Shown here: piece by piece, positions 27,774 to 37,333 of the stretch
How positions within the stretch are numbered: the first letter of the stretch is position 1
How the letters are laid out: each line of letters starts with the position of its first letter
Assembly: GCF_013155275.1 (NCBI RefSeq)
Contig: NZ_JABJXS010000004.1
Span: 1 to 64,000, forward strand
Length of the DNA stretch: 64,000 nt
Direction of reading: 5' to 3'
Source: Brenneria sp. hezel4-2-4
GTDB lineage: Bacteria > Pseudomonadota > Gammaproteobacteria > Enterobacterales > Enterobacteriaceae
Program-made: the position numbers and the translations under genes
The notes under the pieces: model-generated
Told to the model about the DNA's origin: nothing
What the model saw: the letters and a program-made list of their open reading frames with translations, nothing else
Database searches by the model: none

Positions 27774-27848
27774 ACTATCGATAAAGTCAATGAATTTTCG
27801 CCGCGTTCGCGACCGGCAGGCCTTTTCCCTTCCCTGGGAAGAGACGCC

Positions 27849-30221
27849 TTACCAGCGGTAGCTGATATTGGCGCTTACGTTACGACCCTCGCCGTAATAG
27901 CACCAGAAATTACAGGCGCTGACATATTCATGATTGGTCAGATTGGTGGCATTAACCTGCAACCGCCAGTCTTTACTGAAGTCATAGGCGATCATCGCGT
28001 CCCACAGGGTATAAGCCGGTACTTTCATCTCCGCGCTATTGGCGATATCGCCGTAAGAACTTCCCACATACCGCACGCCGCTGCCGACCGTCAGGCCTTC
28101 CAGCGGCCCGTTAAACGCATAGCTCACCCAGCCGGAAACCACATGCTCCGGTAATCCGGGCAGGCGCTTGCCCAATTCGCCGACCGTGCCGGATTTGGTG
28201 GTCTCAACTTGGTTATAGGTGTAGTTCGCCGTTAACGTCAGCCCCGAATACACCTCGCCGCTGAATTCCAGTTCCACGCCGCGGGAGCGCGCTTCCCCGG
28301 CCTGAACGGTGATATTGGGGTTGGCGGGATCGGTGGTCTTAACGTTTTTCTGTTCCAGATTAAACAACGCCGCCGAGGCGTAGCCATTAAATCCTTCCGG
28401 CGTATATTTTACCCCGACTTCAGTCTGCTGCCCTTCTTCAGGAACATAGGGGCGCTCATAGCCGTCACGCCCTGAAACCGGCAGGAAAGATTCCGAGTAG
28501 CTGATATAGGGCGACAGGCCGTTATCGAACAGATACATCAAGCCGGCGGTTTTGGTAAATTTGGTGTCATCGGTACGGGTGTCAGCGCCGGACGTGAGAT
28601 TGCGATCGCGGGATTTCGCCACATCGTAGCGGCCCCCCAACAGGAAGATCAGGCGCTCATTATATTTAATCTGATTCTGAATATAGTAACCCGTCTGGTG
28701 ACGTCCCGAACGGTGATCGAAAAGCTCGCTATCGGTCGGCGAAGTATAGTTGCCGTAAACCGGGTTAAAGATATCAATCGGATCGCCGAAAGAATACAAG
28801 TTGGCGTCGCGGCTTTGCGTATTGGCCCGACGATAATCCACCCCCAGCAGCAAGGTATTCTCAACGTCGCTAAACTGCCACTCGCCCACCATACGGTTAT
28901 CCGTCGACCAGTTTTGCGCAAAACCATCACGATAGGTCAGCCCACGGTAAGCCTCGCGATCGCTGACCATACCCAGGACATAGGCGCCCCGTAGATCCAT
29001 GTTCAGGTAGGCGTAATTCAGATTTTGATGAAACGTCCAGGTATCGTTTAGATGGTGGGTAAACTCATACCCGAGGTTAAACTGGCGGGTATTGTGGTGG
29101 TTAATACCCGGCTCACCGAGCGAGGTTTTATAACCAACCTTGCCAAACGGCGTGTTATGCAGGGTGCCGTATGGCAGTTTGAACCCATTGGTCATACCCG
29201 ACTGGGTATCCATATAACTGGCCAGGATCGTTAACTCGGTATCTTCTCCCAGCAATGTCACGCTGGGCGCCAGATAGAAACGCTTGCTCTCGGCAAAATC
29301 AACCTCGCCCGAGGTGTCTCGCGCCAGCGCGACCACGCGATACAATACTGAACCGTCGTCGTTCAACGGCCCGGAGCTATCAATCGCTAAATGACGATAG
29401 TCGTCGGAACCGTATTCCAGTTCGATCTGCCCCTGGGGAAGACGTGTCGGTCGCTTGGTGATCACGTTCACCAAACCGCCCGGCGGATTCTGCCCGTACA
29501 ACACCGAGGCCGGGCCTTTCAGCACCTCGATACGCTCCACGCCGAACGGTTCGATCTGCTGGCCGTAAAAACCGTCTTCATTCAGCGTAGCCAGCCCGTT
29601 TTGAAAGCGGGACTGATCGCTGAAGCCGCGAATCGTTACCCATTCAGCTTTGTTATCCGGCCCGTAAGGCGTCGCCAGAATACCGGTGCTATACCGCAGC
29701 GCCTGATCGATCTTCTGCGCGCCGCGCTCCTGAATCTGTTGTTCAGTCACCACCGAAACCGCCCGCGGCGTTTCTGAAAGGGGAACGTCCAGCTTTAATG
29801 CCGTGTTGGGCGGCGCGGTAACCACAATCCGATCGTTGTTAGCCGCTGTCGATCCTGAAGCCGCCGCCGGCGCATTCGCGGTTTGCGGCGCCAGCGTTAC
29901 GCTGCCGTCAGCGCTGTAGCGGGCCGTCAGGCCATTGCCGCCGAGCAACTGTTGAAACCCCTGCTCGATGCTGTAACGACCTTGCAAGCCGGCGCTGTTT
30001 TTCCCCGCAACCAGCACCGGATCATAAGAGAGCAGCACGCCGGACTGTTGTGCGAACTGATTTAAAACCTGATTAAGCGGCCCCGACGGTACATGATACT
30101 GCTGAACAGCCGCCGCCGGCGCGGCGTACGCCACCACCGCCGGCAGTGTCATAACGAAACCGGCCCCCAGCATCCCGGCGCGTATGGCGCGGGCCAACAG
30201 ATGGGTACGCAATCTTGCCAT
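27849..30221 (-). CDS. TonB-dependent siderophore receptor with N-terminal signalling domain
   Basis: 790 residues. Signal peptide 1-33 (ending VVAYA), STN signalling domain about 40-112 (VPSGPLNQVLNQFAQQSGVLL), TonB-box-like DRIVVTAP near 130, plug domain about 145-270 with VERIEVLKGPASVLYGQNPPG, then a 22-strand barrel ending NISYRW with the usual C-terminal aromatic. The sequence is of the ferri-hydroxamate type (FoxA/FpvA/FhuE-like); the exact siderophore is not readable. The STN domain together with fecIR immediately downstream indicates transcriptional self-regulation. AAAGGGG lies before the ATG. Confidence 0.93.
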   Translation of the reverse strand: MARLRTHLLARAIRAGMLGAGFVMTLPAVVAYAAPAAAVQQYHVPSGPLNQVLNQFAQQSGVLLSYDPVLVAGKNSAGLQGRYSIEQGFQQLLGGNGLTARYSADGSVTLAPQTANAPAAASGSTAANNDRIVVTAPPNTALKLDVPLSETPRAVSVVTEQQIQERGAQKIDQALRYSTGILATPYGPDNKAEWVTIRGFSDQSRFQNGLATLNEDGFYGQQIEPFGVERIEVLKGPASVLYGQNPPGGLVNVITKRPTRLPQGQIELEYGSDDYRHLAIDSSGPLNDDGSVLYRVVALARDTSGEVDFAESKRFYLAPSVTLLGEDTELTILASYMDTQSGMTNGFKLPYGTLHNTPFGKVGYKTSLGEPGINHHNTRQFNLGYEFTHHLNDTWTFHQNLNYAYLNMDLRGAYVLGMVSDREAYRGLTYRDGFAQNWSTDNRMVGEWQFSDVENTLLLGVDYRRANTQSRDANLYSFGDPIDIFNPVYGNYTSPTDSELFDHRSGRHQTGYYIQNQIKYNERLIFLLGGRYDVAKSRDRNLTSGADTRTDDTKFTKTAGLMYLFDNGLSPYISYSESFLPVSGRDGYERPYVPEEGQQTEVGVKYTPEGFNGYASAALFNLEQKNVKTTDPANPNITVQAGEARSRGVELEFSGEVYSGLTLTANYTYNQVETTKSGTVGELGKRLPGLPEHVVSGWVSYAFNGPLEGLTVGSGVRYVGSSYGDIANSAEMKVPAYTLWDAMIAYDFSKDWRLQVNATNLTNHEYVSACNFWCYYGEGRNVSANISYRW

Positions 30222-30951
30222 TATTCATCCCCTTTAGATTAAAAAAATTATCGTTTTCAGGAGGTATGCCAACTGAGGAGCGCAAAAGGGGAACCGCAAA
30301 ATCAAAAAATGTTAGTTAGTAGAATAGTGGATGAGATCATAAATACAAAAATCGAAGATACTGAGATTAATGACAACGATCATTTCCGGGGTTAAAAAAC
30401 CAATATGTTAATGATCTAAAATGGATTATTGCTTTTACGGCGATAACAAAAGTGAAGAGAGTGACGGGGTTGCCAACATGGGTCGCCCGCGACGTATCAG
30501 CACGGGAAAGGTTGTCGGCTGTCTGGAACAATAAAATAGCATTTTATGTATAAACAATATTGCTTAGTAGACTCATCGAAGAAAGTATAAATCACGCAAG
30601 AAAAGACAACCTGGCAAATAATTCGGCAAGCGATAAAAACCACCATTGCCATTATTTTTATGATGGTTAAGTCATTTAGAGTAATTCATGTTTTCTCTTC
30701 TCTAATTCGGAGAATGATACCAAAACCGAATGCCCGAACGCTTCGCTTTCTGAAACGCTATCAGACAGATCAATAAGAGCAGGTAATGAATTTTAAACCC
30801 GACAGGCCTTATGCAAATAACTCGCAGATCAATGCAACCGGTTGCTATTGATATCGGCCTTGCGCCTGGCGTTACACTCGCTGACGTTGCTCATCTTTGT
30901 TAATCAAAACGTCATAAAACTCTGCTATTTATGCTCGCCAATACCGTGTGT
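30222..30951. other. non-coding spacer upstream of the siderophore receptor
   Basis: About 730 bases with no convincing reading frame. The left part, 30240-30330, should hold the FecI-dependent promoter of the receptor. I see an AT-rich stretch ACGATAATTTTTTTAATC near it but no good 19-base Fur match. The right part contains many stops in all frames. Confidence 0.4.
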
Positions 30952-31344
30952 TTAAGAATCCAGATTGGTTGGCGATTCCGCTGAATCCTGGTTGAGGATT
31001 AATAAAGAAAGCACACGGTTTTCGACATTCAATTTAGAGAAAGATAACGTACTCAGCTGTTTTTTTGTAAAGCCGTCCGACAGCAGGTCTGAGACCACGC
31101 GGGTACTTAACACATTGGAATTGGTGATAAAATCCTGATACGCGAACTTCACGTTAATCGGCAGTACGTCATCGATGGAAACCGACGCGTTCATTTCGGC
31201 GCGCAGTCCAAAATGGGCGTTAAAAGCAGAGTTGGCGCAGACAACTTTACATGTCTCGTCAATCACTGCGGCAGCACGCCGTTCATTCTGAACAGGTTGA
31301 CTTAGCATGCCAATGATCTCATTCCGGCCAAATATCAGACTCAT
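30952..31344 (-). CDS. small PAS-like domain protein, unknown role
   Basis: About 130 residues from ATG 31344, which has AGAGGA five bases upstream; the frame remains open to 31551 but the added part is not protein-like for a soluble sensor and has no good ribosome site. Residues 22-95 resemble a PAS fold (AAAVIDETCKVVCANSAFNAHFGL is the typical start of the sheet and helix region). No output domain is encoded, so this could be a free-standing sensor, a partner of a signalling protein or a truncated LuxR-type regulator. I do not recognise the family. The gene is isolated between two long spacers. Confidence 0.55.
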   Translation of the reverse strand: MSLIFGRNEIIGMLSQPVQNERRAAAVIDETCKVVCANSAFNAHFGLRAEMNASVSIDDVLPINVKFAYQDFITNSNVLSTRVVSDLLSDGFTKKQLSTLSFSKLNVENRVLSLLILNQDSAESPTNLDS

Positions 31345-32048
31345 TATTTCCTCTGCTTCATGCTGTATAAAAAGGTATCGCAGGTCGCTACCAGGCAAGT
31401 TCTCGCTCAGACACCCCGGCGATAAGCATTCAACCCACCGGATCACATAGGGCACCGGCATAATGTAGTTATCTAAGTTGTTTAGTTTTGGAAACCGGAT
31501 GTTGCTAAATAAAAAACAAAAATAAAAATTAGCTTCCGGCCTGACTGACAAACCGTTCGCTGCTGTTCTTCGTCAATAGAGCGGCGTTTCTATTAACGTA
31601 TCGTCTTGCATTGTAGATTATCCATACCAACCAGCCGGTTGAATCAGATAAATCTAAATAGCGATAGCGGGAAAAATATACCTCAATGATGTTGTCACTA
31701 TCGGCGGAATAAGAGAGATCTTTATGCTTTTTGATCGTAAAGGACGATCAAACTGGGAATAACAATAGACGCAATCTATTGAAAACAATAGATTGATCGT
31801 TATACCCGTCGCGAAGCAGGGAATAATTCTCATAATTTTTTATAGCGTGACATATATCACTTGAAGAAACGCTGTTTTCATGCCGTAACTTGCTTATTTC
31901 CTAAGGGCTTAGGCAATAACTTTAGGCCATCCGCTGATTACTTTCCTGCATTGCGTGATCCATCGCTCAAAAAAGAAACAAATATTGCCAGTTAACTACA
32001 ATTAACCATTGATTGACATATCCTTAACATGTTTAAGGAGAAGCGCAC
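31345..32048. other. spacer with acs promoter region
   Basis: About 700 bases between the PAS-like gene and acs. The part near acs is AT-rich and carries the CRP site listed separately. An overlapping open frame (31345-31551, minus strand) exists but lacks support. An acs promoter sequence could not be pinned down; TTGACA at 32013 has no matching -10 before the start codon. Confidence 0.4.
31846..31861. promoter_or_regulatory. CRP (cAMP receptor protein) site upstream of acs
   Basis: CGTGACATATATCACT contains both half-sites GTGA-N6-TCAC exactly spaced. It lies 188 bases before the acs ATG. The acs operon is CRP-activated in E. coli from sites upstream of its main promoter, so this position is sensible. 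Confidence 0.65.
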
Positions 32049-34010
32049 ATGACTCAACATCATAAACATGCCATACCTGCCGCCATTGCGGAAACAGCCC
32101 TGATAAATGCCGATCAATATACCCGGTTGTACCGGCAATCCATTGACGACCCTGAGTCTTTCTGGCGTGAGCAGGGGAAAATCGTCGACTGGATCAAACC
32201 CTATCAGCAAGTGAAAAATACGTCCTTTGACCCCGGTCATATTCGTATTCGCTGGTTTGAAGACGGCACGTTGAATGTCGCGGCCAACTGTCTTGACCGC
32301 CATCTTGCAGAGCGCGGCGATCAAACGGCGATAATCTGGGAAGGGGACGACGCCAAAGAAAGCAAAAAGATCACCTACCGCGAGTTATATCAATCGGTTT
32401 GCCGCTTTGCCAACGCCATGAAATCTCTGGGGATTAAAAAAGGCGATGTGGTTGCCATCTACATGCCGATGGTGCCGGAGGCGGCCGTCGCCATGCTGGC
32501 CTGCGCCCGCATCGGCGCTATTCATTCCGTTATCTTCGGCGGTTTTTCCCCGGAGGCTATCGCCGGGCGAATCATCGATTCCAACGCCAGGCTGGTGATT
32601 ACCGCCGATGAAGGCATCCGCGCCGGACGCGTCATCCCACTTAAGAAAAACATTGATGAAGCGCTGAAAAATCCGGGCGTCAAGACCATCACCAACACGA
32701 TCGTATTCCGTCGCACCGGAAAACAGGGCGAATGGCAAAACGGACGCGACCTCTGGTGGCACGATCTGATCGCGCAGGCTGACGAACATTGCCCGCCGGA
32801 AGAGATGAATGCCGAAGATCCGCTGTTTATCCTTTATACCTCCGGCTCCACCGGAAAACCCAAAGGCGTATTACACACCACCGGCGGTTATCTGGTCTAC
32901 GCGACGCTGACGTTCAAATATGTCTTTGACTATCATCCGGGGGATATTTACTGGTGTACGGCGGATGTCGGCTGGATCACCGGCCACAGCTATCTGCTGT
33001 ACGGCCCGCTGGCCTGCGGCGCCATCACGCTGATGTTCGAAGGCGTTCCCAACTGGCCGGACGCGCGGCGTATGGCACAGGTTGTCGATAAGCATCGGGT
33101 CAATATTCTCTATACCGCCCCCACGGCGATCCGGGCGCTGATGGCGGAAGGCGACAAAGCCATCGAAGGCACGTCGCGGGAATCGCTGAAAATCATGGGT
33201 TCCGTCGGCGAACCGATCAACCCGGAAGCCTGGGAGTGGTATTTCAACAAGATCGGCAACGGCAAGTGTCCGATCGTCGATACCTGGTGGCAGACGGAAA
33301 CCGGCGGCTTCATGATCACCCCGCTGCCCGGCGCGATTGAAGCGAAAGCCGGGTCGGCCACCTATCCTTTCTTCGGCGTTCAACCGGCGCTGGTGGATAA
33401 TCTGGGCAACCCGCAGGAAGGCGCCTGCGAAGGCAATCTGGTGATTACCGATTCCTGGCCCGGTCAGGCGCGAACCCTGTTCGGCGATCACCATCGGTTT
33501 GAACAAACCTATTTCTCCACCTTTAAAGGGATGTACTTCAGCGGTGACGGCGCCCGCCGTGACGAAGATGGCTACTACTGGATCACCGGCCGCGTCGATG
33601 ATGTGCTGAACGTTTCCGGCCACCGTCTGGGGACGGCGGAAATCGAGTCGGCGCTGGTCGCTCACCCAAAAATCGCCGAAGCGGCGGTGGTGGGTATTCC
33701 GCACAATATGAAAGGCCAGGCGATTTATGCCTACATCACGCTTAACCACGGTGAAGAACCGTCCAGCGAATTGTATACCGAGGTGCGCAACTGGGTTCGC
33801 AAAGAGATCGGGCCGATCGCCACACCGGACATTCTCCACTGGACGGACTCTTTGCCGAAAACGCGATCCGGCAAAATCATGCGCCGTATTCTGCGCAAAA
33901 TTGCCGCGGGCGACACCAGCAATCTGGGAGATACCTCCACGCTGGCCGATCCCGGCGTCGTCGAAAAGCTGTTGGAAGAAAAGCAGGCCATGAGCACATC
34001 CTCCCCATGA
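32049..34010 (+). CDS. acs: acetyl-CoA synthetase
   Basis: 653 residues, full length (E. coli 652). It makes acetyl-CoA from acetate, ATP and CoA for scavenging low acetate. Adenylation-domain motifs: [20 protein letters not shown] near 260-280, [11 protein letters not shown] near 410, [20 protein letters not shown] near 495-515. The C-terminal [11 protein letters not shown] near 605-615 contains the lysine acetylated in regulation. AAGGAG lies nine bases before the ATG. First gene of acs-yjcH-actP. Confidence 0.97.
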   Translation: MTQHHKHAIPAAIAETALINADQYTRLYRQSIDDPESFWREQGKIVDWIKPYQQVKNTSFDPGHIRIRWFEDGTLNVAANCLDRHLAERGDQTAIIWEGDDAKESKKITYRELYQSVCRFANAMKSLGIKKGDVVAIYMPMVPEAAVAMLACARIGAIHSVIFGGFSPEAIAGRIIDSNARLVITADEGIRAGRVIPLKKNIDEALKNPGVKTITNTIVFRRTGKQGEWQNGRDLWWHDLIAQADEHCPPEEMNAEDPLFILYTSGSTGKPKGVLHTTGGYLVYATLTFKYVFDYHPGDIYWCTADVGWITGHSYLLYGPLACGAITLMFEGVPNWPDARRMAQVVDKHRVNILYTAPTAIRALMAEGDKAIEGTSRESLKIMGSVGEPINPEAWEWYFNKIGNGKCPIVDTWWQTETGGFMITPLPGAIEAKAGSATYPFFGVQPALVDNLGNPQEGACEGNLVITDSWPGQARTLFGDHHRFEQTYFSTFKGMYFSGDGARRDEDGYYWITGRVDDVLNVSGHRLGTAEIESALVAHPKIAEAAVVGIPHNMKGQAIYAYITLNHGEEPSSELYTEVRNWVRKEIGPIATPDILHWTDSLPKTRSGKIMRRILRKIAAGDTSNLGDTSTLADPGVVEKLLEEKQAMSTSSP

Positions 34011-34105
34011 TCGTGTAATCCCTTGTTCCTTCACACACCACCGGGCCAGATAGCGGTTCGATGGCGTGTGGCTGCGATCGATCAATCGTTTACTGGAGAC
34101 TTACG

Positions 34106-34417
34106 ATGAATGATGACATTTATCAACGGATTGAAAGTAACCCCCTGTTTAGAGAACTGGTGAATAAACGGCAGCGCTTCGCGACGATCCTTTCTCTGAT
34201 CATGCTGGTGCTTTACGTCGGCTTTATTCTGTTGATCGCCTTTGCCCCCGGCTGGCTGGGAACCCCAATCGCTTCCGGATCGAGCATTACACGCGGGATC
34301 CCGATTGGGGTTGGGTTGATCGTCACCTCTTTTATTCTCACCGGTATTTATGTCTACCGTGCCAACGGTGAATTTGATCGCCTGACCAAACAGTTACTGA
34401 ACGAGGTAAAGCAATGA
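34106..34417 (+). CDS. yjcH: DUF485 inner-membrane protein YjcH
   Basis: 103 residues with two membrane helices (about 28-52 and 66-90) separated by a short loop, the standard DUF485 layout. It is always found between acs and actP and is presumed to assist the acetate permease, role not proven. Start ATG 34106 follows TGGAGACTTACG. The stop overlaps the actP start as ATGA. Confidence 0.93.
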   Translation: MNDDIYQRIESNPLFRELVNKRQRFATILSLIMLVLYVGFILLIAFAPGWLGTPIASGSSITRGIPIGVGLIVTSFILTGIYVYRANGEFDRLTKQLLNEVKQ

Positions 34418-36078
34418 AAACGCGTTTCATGATGCTGCTCGGGCTGCTCGCTTTATCTCCGGCGGTATTGGCCGCCAAAGCCCTGACCGGTGAGGTTCAG
34501 CGTCAACCGCTGAATATCCAGGCCATTGTGATGTTCCTGCTGTTTGTCTGCGCCACGTTGTATATCACCTATTGGGCGTCCAAACGGACACGCTCGCGCA
34601 GCGATTACTATACCGCGGGCGGCAATATCACCGGATTTCAGAACGGACTGGCGATTGCCGGCGACTATATGTCGGCGGCCTCCTTTCTGGGGATCTCCGC
34701 GCTGGTCTATACCTCTGGCTATGACGGGCTGATTTACTCGCTCGGCTTTCTGGTCGGCTGGCCGATCATCCTGTTTTTAATCGCCGAACGCCTGCGCAAC
34801 CTCGGGCGTTACACCTTTGCCGACGTAGCGTCGTATCGTCTGCAACAGCGCCCGATCCGCAGTCTGTCGGCCTGTGGCTCGCTGGTGGTGGTGGCGCTGT
34901 ACCTGATCGCCCAGATGGTCGGCGCGGGCAAACTGATCGAACTGCTGTTCGGCCTTAACTATCATGTCGCGGTCATTCTGGTCGGGATCCTGATGGTGAT
35001 GTACGTGATGTTTGGCGGGATGCTGGCGACCACCTGGGTACAGATCATCAAGGCAGTGCTGCTGTTGTTCGGCGCGACGTTCATGGCGGTCATGGTGATG
35101 AAATCCGTCAACTTCAGCTTTGACAGCCTGTTCAGGCAGGCCATGGCCGTTCACCCGAAAGGCGTTGACATCATGAGCCCCGGCGGGCTGGTTTCCGATC
35201 CGATCTCCGCGCTGTCGCTGGGGCTGGGACTGATGTTCGGCACCGCGGGCCTGCCGCATATCCTGATGCGTTTTTTCACCGTCAGCGACGCCAAAGAAGC
35301 GCGGAAAAGCGTGTTCTACGCCACCGGCTTTATGGGCTATTTTTACTTCCTGACCTTTATCATCGGCTTTGGCGCAATCCTGCTGGTCAGCGCCAATCCT
35401 GACTTTAAGGATGCGACCGGGGCGCTGATTGGCGGCAACAACATGGCCGCCGTTCATCTGGCCGATGCGGTAGGCGGTAATTTCTTCCTGGGATTTATCT
35501 CCGCCGTCGCCTTCGCCACCATTCTGGCGGTGGTCGCCGGGCTGACGCTGGCGGGCGCATCGGCGGTTTCCCACGATCTGTATTCCCACGTCATCAAAAA
35601 AGGCAAAGCTACCGAACGTAACGAATTAAAAGTCTCGAAAATAACCGTTTTGGTGCTGGGCATCGTCGCCATCGCGCTGGGGATTCTGTTTGAAAATCAG
35701 AACATCGCCTTTATGGTCGGTCTGGCTTTCTCCATCGCCGCAAGCTGCAACTTCCCGATCATCATCATCTCGATGTACTGGTCGAAACTCACCACCCGCG
35801 GGGCGATGATCGGCGGCTGGGCCGGATTGCTGACGGCGGTGATTCTGATGATTCTGGGGCCGACGGTATGGGTGAAAATTCTCGGCCACGCGACGCCGAT
35901 TTATCCGTATGAATATCCGGCGTTGTTCTCCATGCTGGTGGCCTTTATCGGCATCTGGCTATTCTCCATCACCGATCGCTCCGCCGCAGGTCAGCAAGAG
36001 CGCGCCCGTTTCCATTCACAGTTTGTGCGTTCACAAACCGGCGTCGGCGCTTCGCGCAGCGGTTCGCATGTGGGATAG
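34414..36078 (+). CDS. actP: cation/acetate symporter ActP
   Basis: 554 residues, a solute:sodium symporter family protein with signal-like first helix and about thirteen further membrane segments. Typical family stretches include [17 protein letters not shown] and [19 protein letters not shown]. It imports acetate with a cation for use by Acs. It is coupled to yjcH by the four-base overlap. No convincing terminator follows; the next 460 bases hold a structured spacer. Confidence 0.96.
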   Translation: MKTRFMMLLGLLALSPAVLAAKALTGEVQRQPLNIQAIVMFLLFVCATLYITYWASKRTRSRSDYYTAGGNITGFQNGLAIAGDYMSAASFLGISALVYTSGYDGLIYSLGFLVGWPIILFLIAERLRNLGRYTFADVASYRLQQRPIRSLSACGSLVVVALYLIAQMVGAGKLIELLFGLNYHVAVILVGILMVMYVMFGGMLATTWVQIIKAVLLLFGATFMAVMVMKSVNFSFDSLFRQAMAVHPKGVDIMSPGGLVSDPISALSLGLGLMFGTAGLPHILMRFFTVSDAKEARKSVFYATGFMGYFYFLTFIIGFGAILLVSANPDFKDATGALIGGNNMAAVHLADAVGGNFFLGFISAVAFATILAVVAGLTLAGASAVSHDLYSHVIKKGKATERNELKVSKITVLVLGIVAIALGILFENQNIAFMVGLAFSIAASCNFPIIIISMYWSKLTTRGAMIGGWAGLLTAVILMILGPTVWVKILGHATPIYPYEYPALFSMLVAFIGIWLFSITDRSAAGQQERARFHSQFVRSQTGVGASRSGSHVG

Positions 36079-36536
36079 CGTCTCTGTGGTAAGAGTGCCT
36101 CTTAGTAACAACTCAGGAAGAGACTCTAGGCAACAGGTTGTTTTTCCTTTGGCGTAAAAGGGGCTGAGTCGGGAGAGGCCTTTAGGATGAGCCGCAAGGA
36201 TGCGGTTCAAGCCAGTGCCGCGTAGGGAACGCGTCACCGGCGGTCCGTCAGAAGGACTCCCTCGGCAAAAATACCTCTCTTTTCGCGCACGAAATGACAC
36301 CGACCTCATATATGCCATTATCAGTAATTATGTAGTTAACATCAGTAAATACATGACTAAGAAACATCCCTGTCAATGGGAAGATTAGACGGAGCATTAA
36401 TGGCAAAGCGCCTAACTTTTTGCGAAGCGCTTTCCCGATCCTGTCTCTCCAGCTTGGCCGCTGTTATTTATCCGCTATGGTGCTGAAAGAACGCGGATCG
36501 GCGCCTCCTCGTATTCACAGCCCTGCCGCCGGAAAT
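36079..36536. other. structured non-coding spacer after actP
   Basis: No gene seen. Between 36185 and 36270 three small hairpins follow each other: CCGCA/TGCGG (36192-36205), CGCGT/ACGCG (36219-36233) and GTCC/GGAC (36243-36257). A further pair AAAGCGC/GCGCTTT lies at 36405-36433. The GC-rich block is set in otherwise mixed DNA and resembles dispersed intergenic elements found in several copies in enterobacterial genomes; a second copy is not present in this window. It might alternatively be the 3' end of the actP message or a small RNA. Confidence 0.35.
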
Positions 36537-36571
36537 TATAGGTTTACGCCTATATAGCATTTAAGCTATAT
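36537..36571. promoter_or_regulatory. two overlapping palindromic operators of the toxin-antitoxin pair
   Basis: TATAGG-N6-CCTATA (36537-36554) and ATATAGC-N6-GCTATAT (36552-36571... arms ending at 36571) share the half-site TATAG(G/C) and overlap by a few bases. They end 16 bases before the toxin start codon. Autorepression by the HTH antitoxin at such paired sites is usual for HigBA systems. Confidence 0.6.
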
Positions 36572-36586
36572 TTACTCGGGAAAGTT

Positions 36587-36943
36587 ATGTGGACTATCGA
36601 AACCACCGACATCTTTGACCATTGGTTCGATGGCCTGGGTGACGCCGACAGAATCAATGTACTGGCCTCCATCATGGTGCTGCGGGAAAAAGGCCCCATG
36701 CTGACCAGACCTTATGCAGACAGCGTTAATGGTTCACGCCATCGCAACATGAAAGAATTGCGGGTTCAAAGCCAGGGAGATCCAATAAGAGTTTTCTTTG
36801 CATTCGATCCCTGGCGGAGAGGCATTTTACTTTGCGGCGGCAACAAGACCACTAATGAGAAAAGATTTTATACAGTAACCATCCCGATAGCAGACCGCGA
36901 GTTTTCTGCTCATCTGGCGAAACTCAAGAAAAACGGAGAGTAA
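36587..36943 (+). CDS. higB: HigB-type toxin (RelE/Gp49-like superfamily)
   Basis: 118 residues. The pattern FDHWFDGLGDADRINVLASI, then MKELRVQSQGDPIRVFFAFDPWR and GGNKTTNEKRFY, is that of the phage-derived Gp49-like toxins in the RelE/ParE superfamily. These cut mRNA at the ribosome. The toxin gene precedes the antitoxin, the HigBA order. The basic residues Arg and Lys in the ELR and RFY regions are the usual catalytic candidates. A GGGAAAG stretch precedes the ATG at 36587. Expression is probably repressed by the downstream antitoxin through the palindromes at 36537-36571. Confidence 0.88.
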   Translation: MWTIETTDIFDHWFDGLGDADRINVLASIMVLREKGPMLTRPYADSVNGSRHRNMKELRVQSQGDPIRVFFAFDPWRRGILLCGGNKTTNEKRFYTVTIPIADREFSAHLAKLKKNGE

Positions 36944-36948
36944 TAAGT

Positions 36949-37251
36949 ATGGCAAGAACATTCGACCAAATGCTGGAGAACGAAAATCCTGAGGTTGTTG
37001 CCAAAGCTCGGGCCAAAGCGGACGAGATTTTGCTTAACATCCATCTGGCGGAGATTCGTGAACGGGTGCAAAAAACCCAACAGGAAGTCGCTCTGGCGCT
37101 TGGCATCAAACAGCCAACCGTAGCCGGTATGGAAAAGCGAGGCCGTGATCTGAAACTGTCATCGCTAAAACGTTACGTTGAAGCCGCCGGCGGTAAACTG
37201 CACCTTGATATTGAGCTGCCCGACGGCACCCGCTACATTTTTTCCATCTGA
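36949..37251 (+). CDS. higA: HigA-type helix-turn-helix antitoxin
   Basis: 100 residues. The N-terminal helix (1-35) presumably wraps the toxin. An XRE-type helix-turn-helix lies at about 39-75 (RVQKTQQEVALALGIKQPTV). The C-terminal tail is short, GGKLHLDIELPDG. It starts five bases after the toxin stop, with GGAGAG overlapping that stop as ribosome site. It should bind the operators upstream of higB. Confidence 0.9.
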   Translation: MARTFDQMLENENPEVVAKARAKADEILLNIHLAEIRERVQKTQQEVALALGIKQPTVAGMEKRGRDLKLSSLKRYVEAAGGKLHLDIELPDGTRYIFSI

Positions 37252-37268
37252 GAGGCCCGGCTCTTGTT

Positions 37269-37294
37269 AATGCCGCCCCGCCATCAGCGGCATT
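37269..37294. terminator. hairpin between convergent higA and export cluster
   Basis: AATGCCGC and GCGGCATT form a perfect 8-base stem around a 10-base loop. It lies between the end of higA and the end of the minus-strand export cluster. No T run, so the terminator call is tentative. Confidence 0.4.
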
Positions 37295-37333
37295 GCTCAT
37301 CGAAAGGCGCTTCCGGCGGGCAATAGACCGGCA

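Noticed and set aside
31345-31551. N-terminal extension of the PAS-like protein
   Set aside because: The internal ATG at 31344 has a much better ribosome site and the extension is Cys/aromatic-rich and unlike a sensor start.
32871-34085. 404-codon minus-strand frame opposite acs
   Set aside because: It lies fully inside the well-supported acs gene and its translation looks like an antisense artefact.
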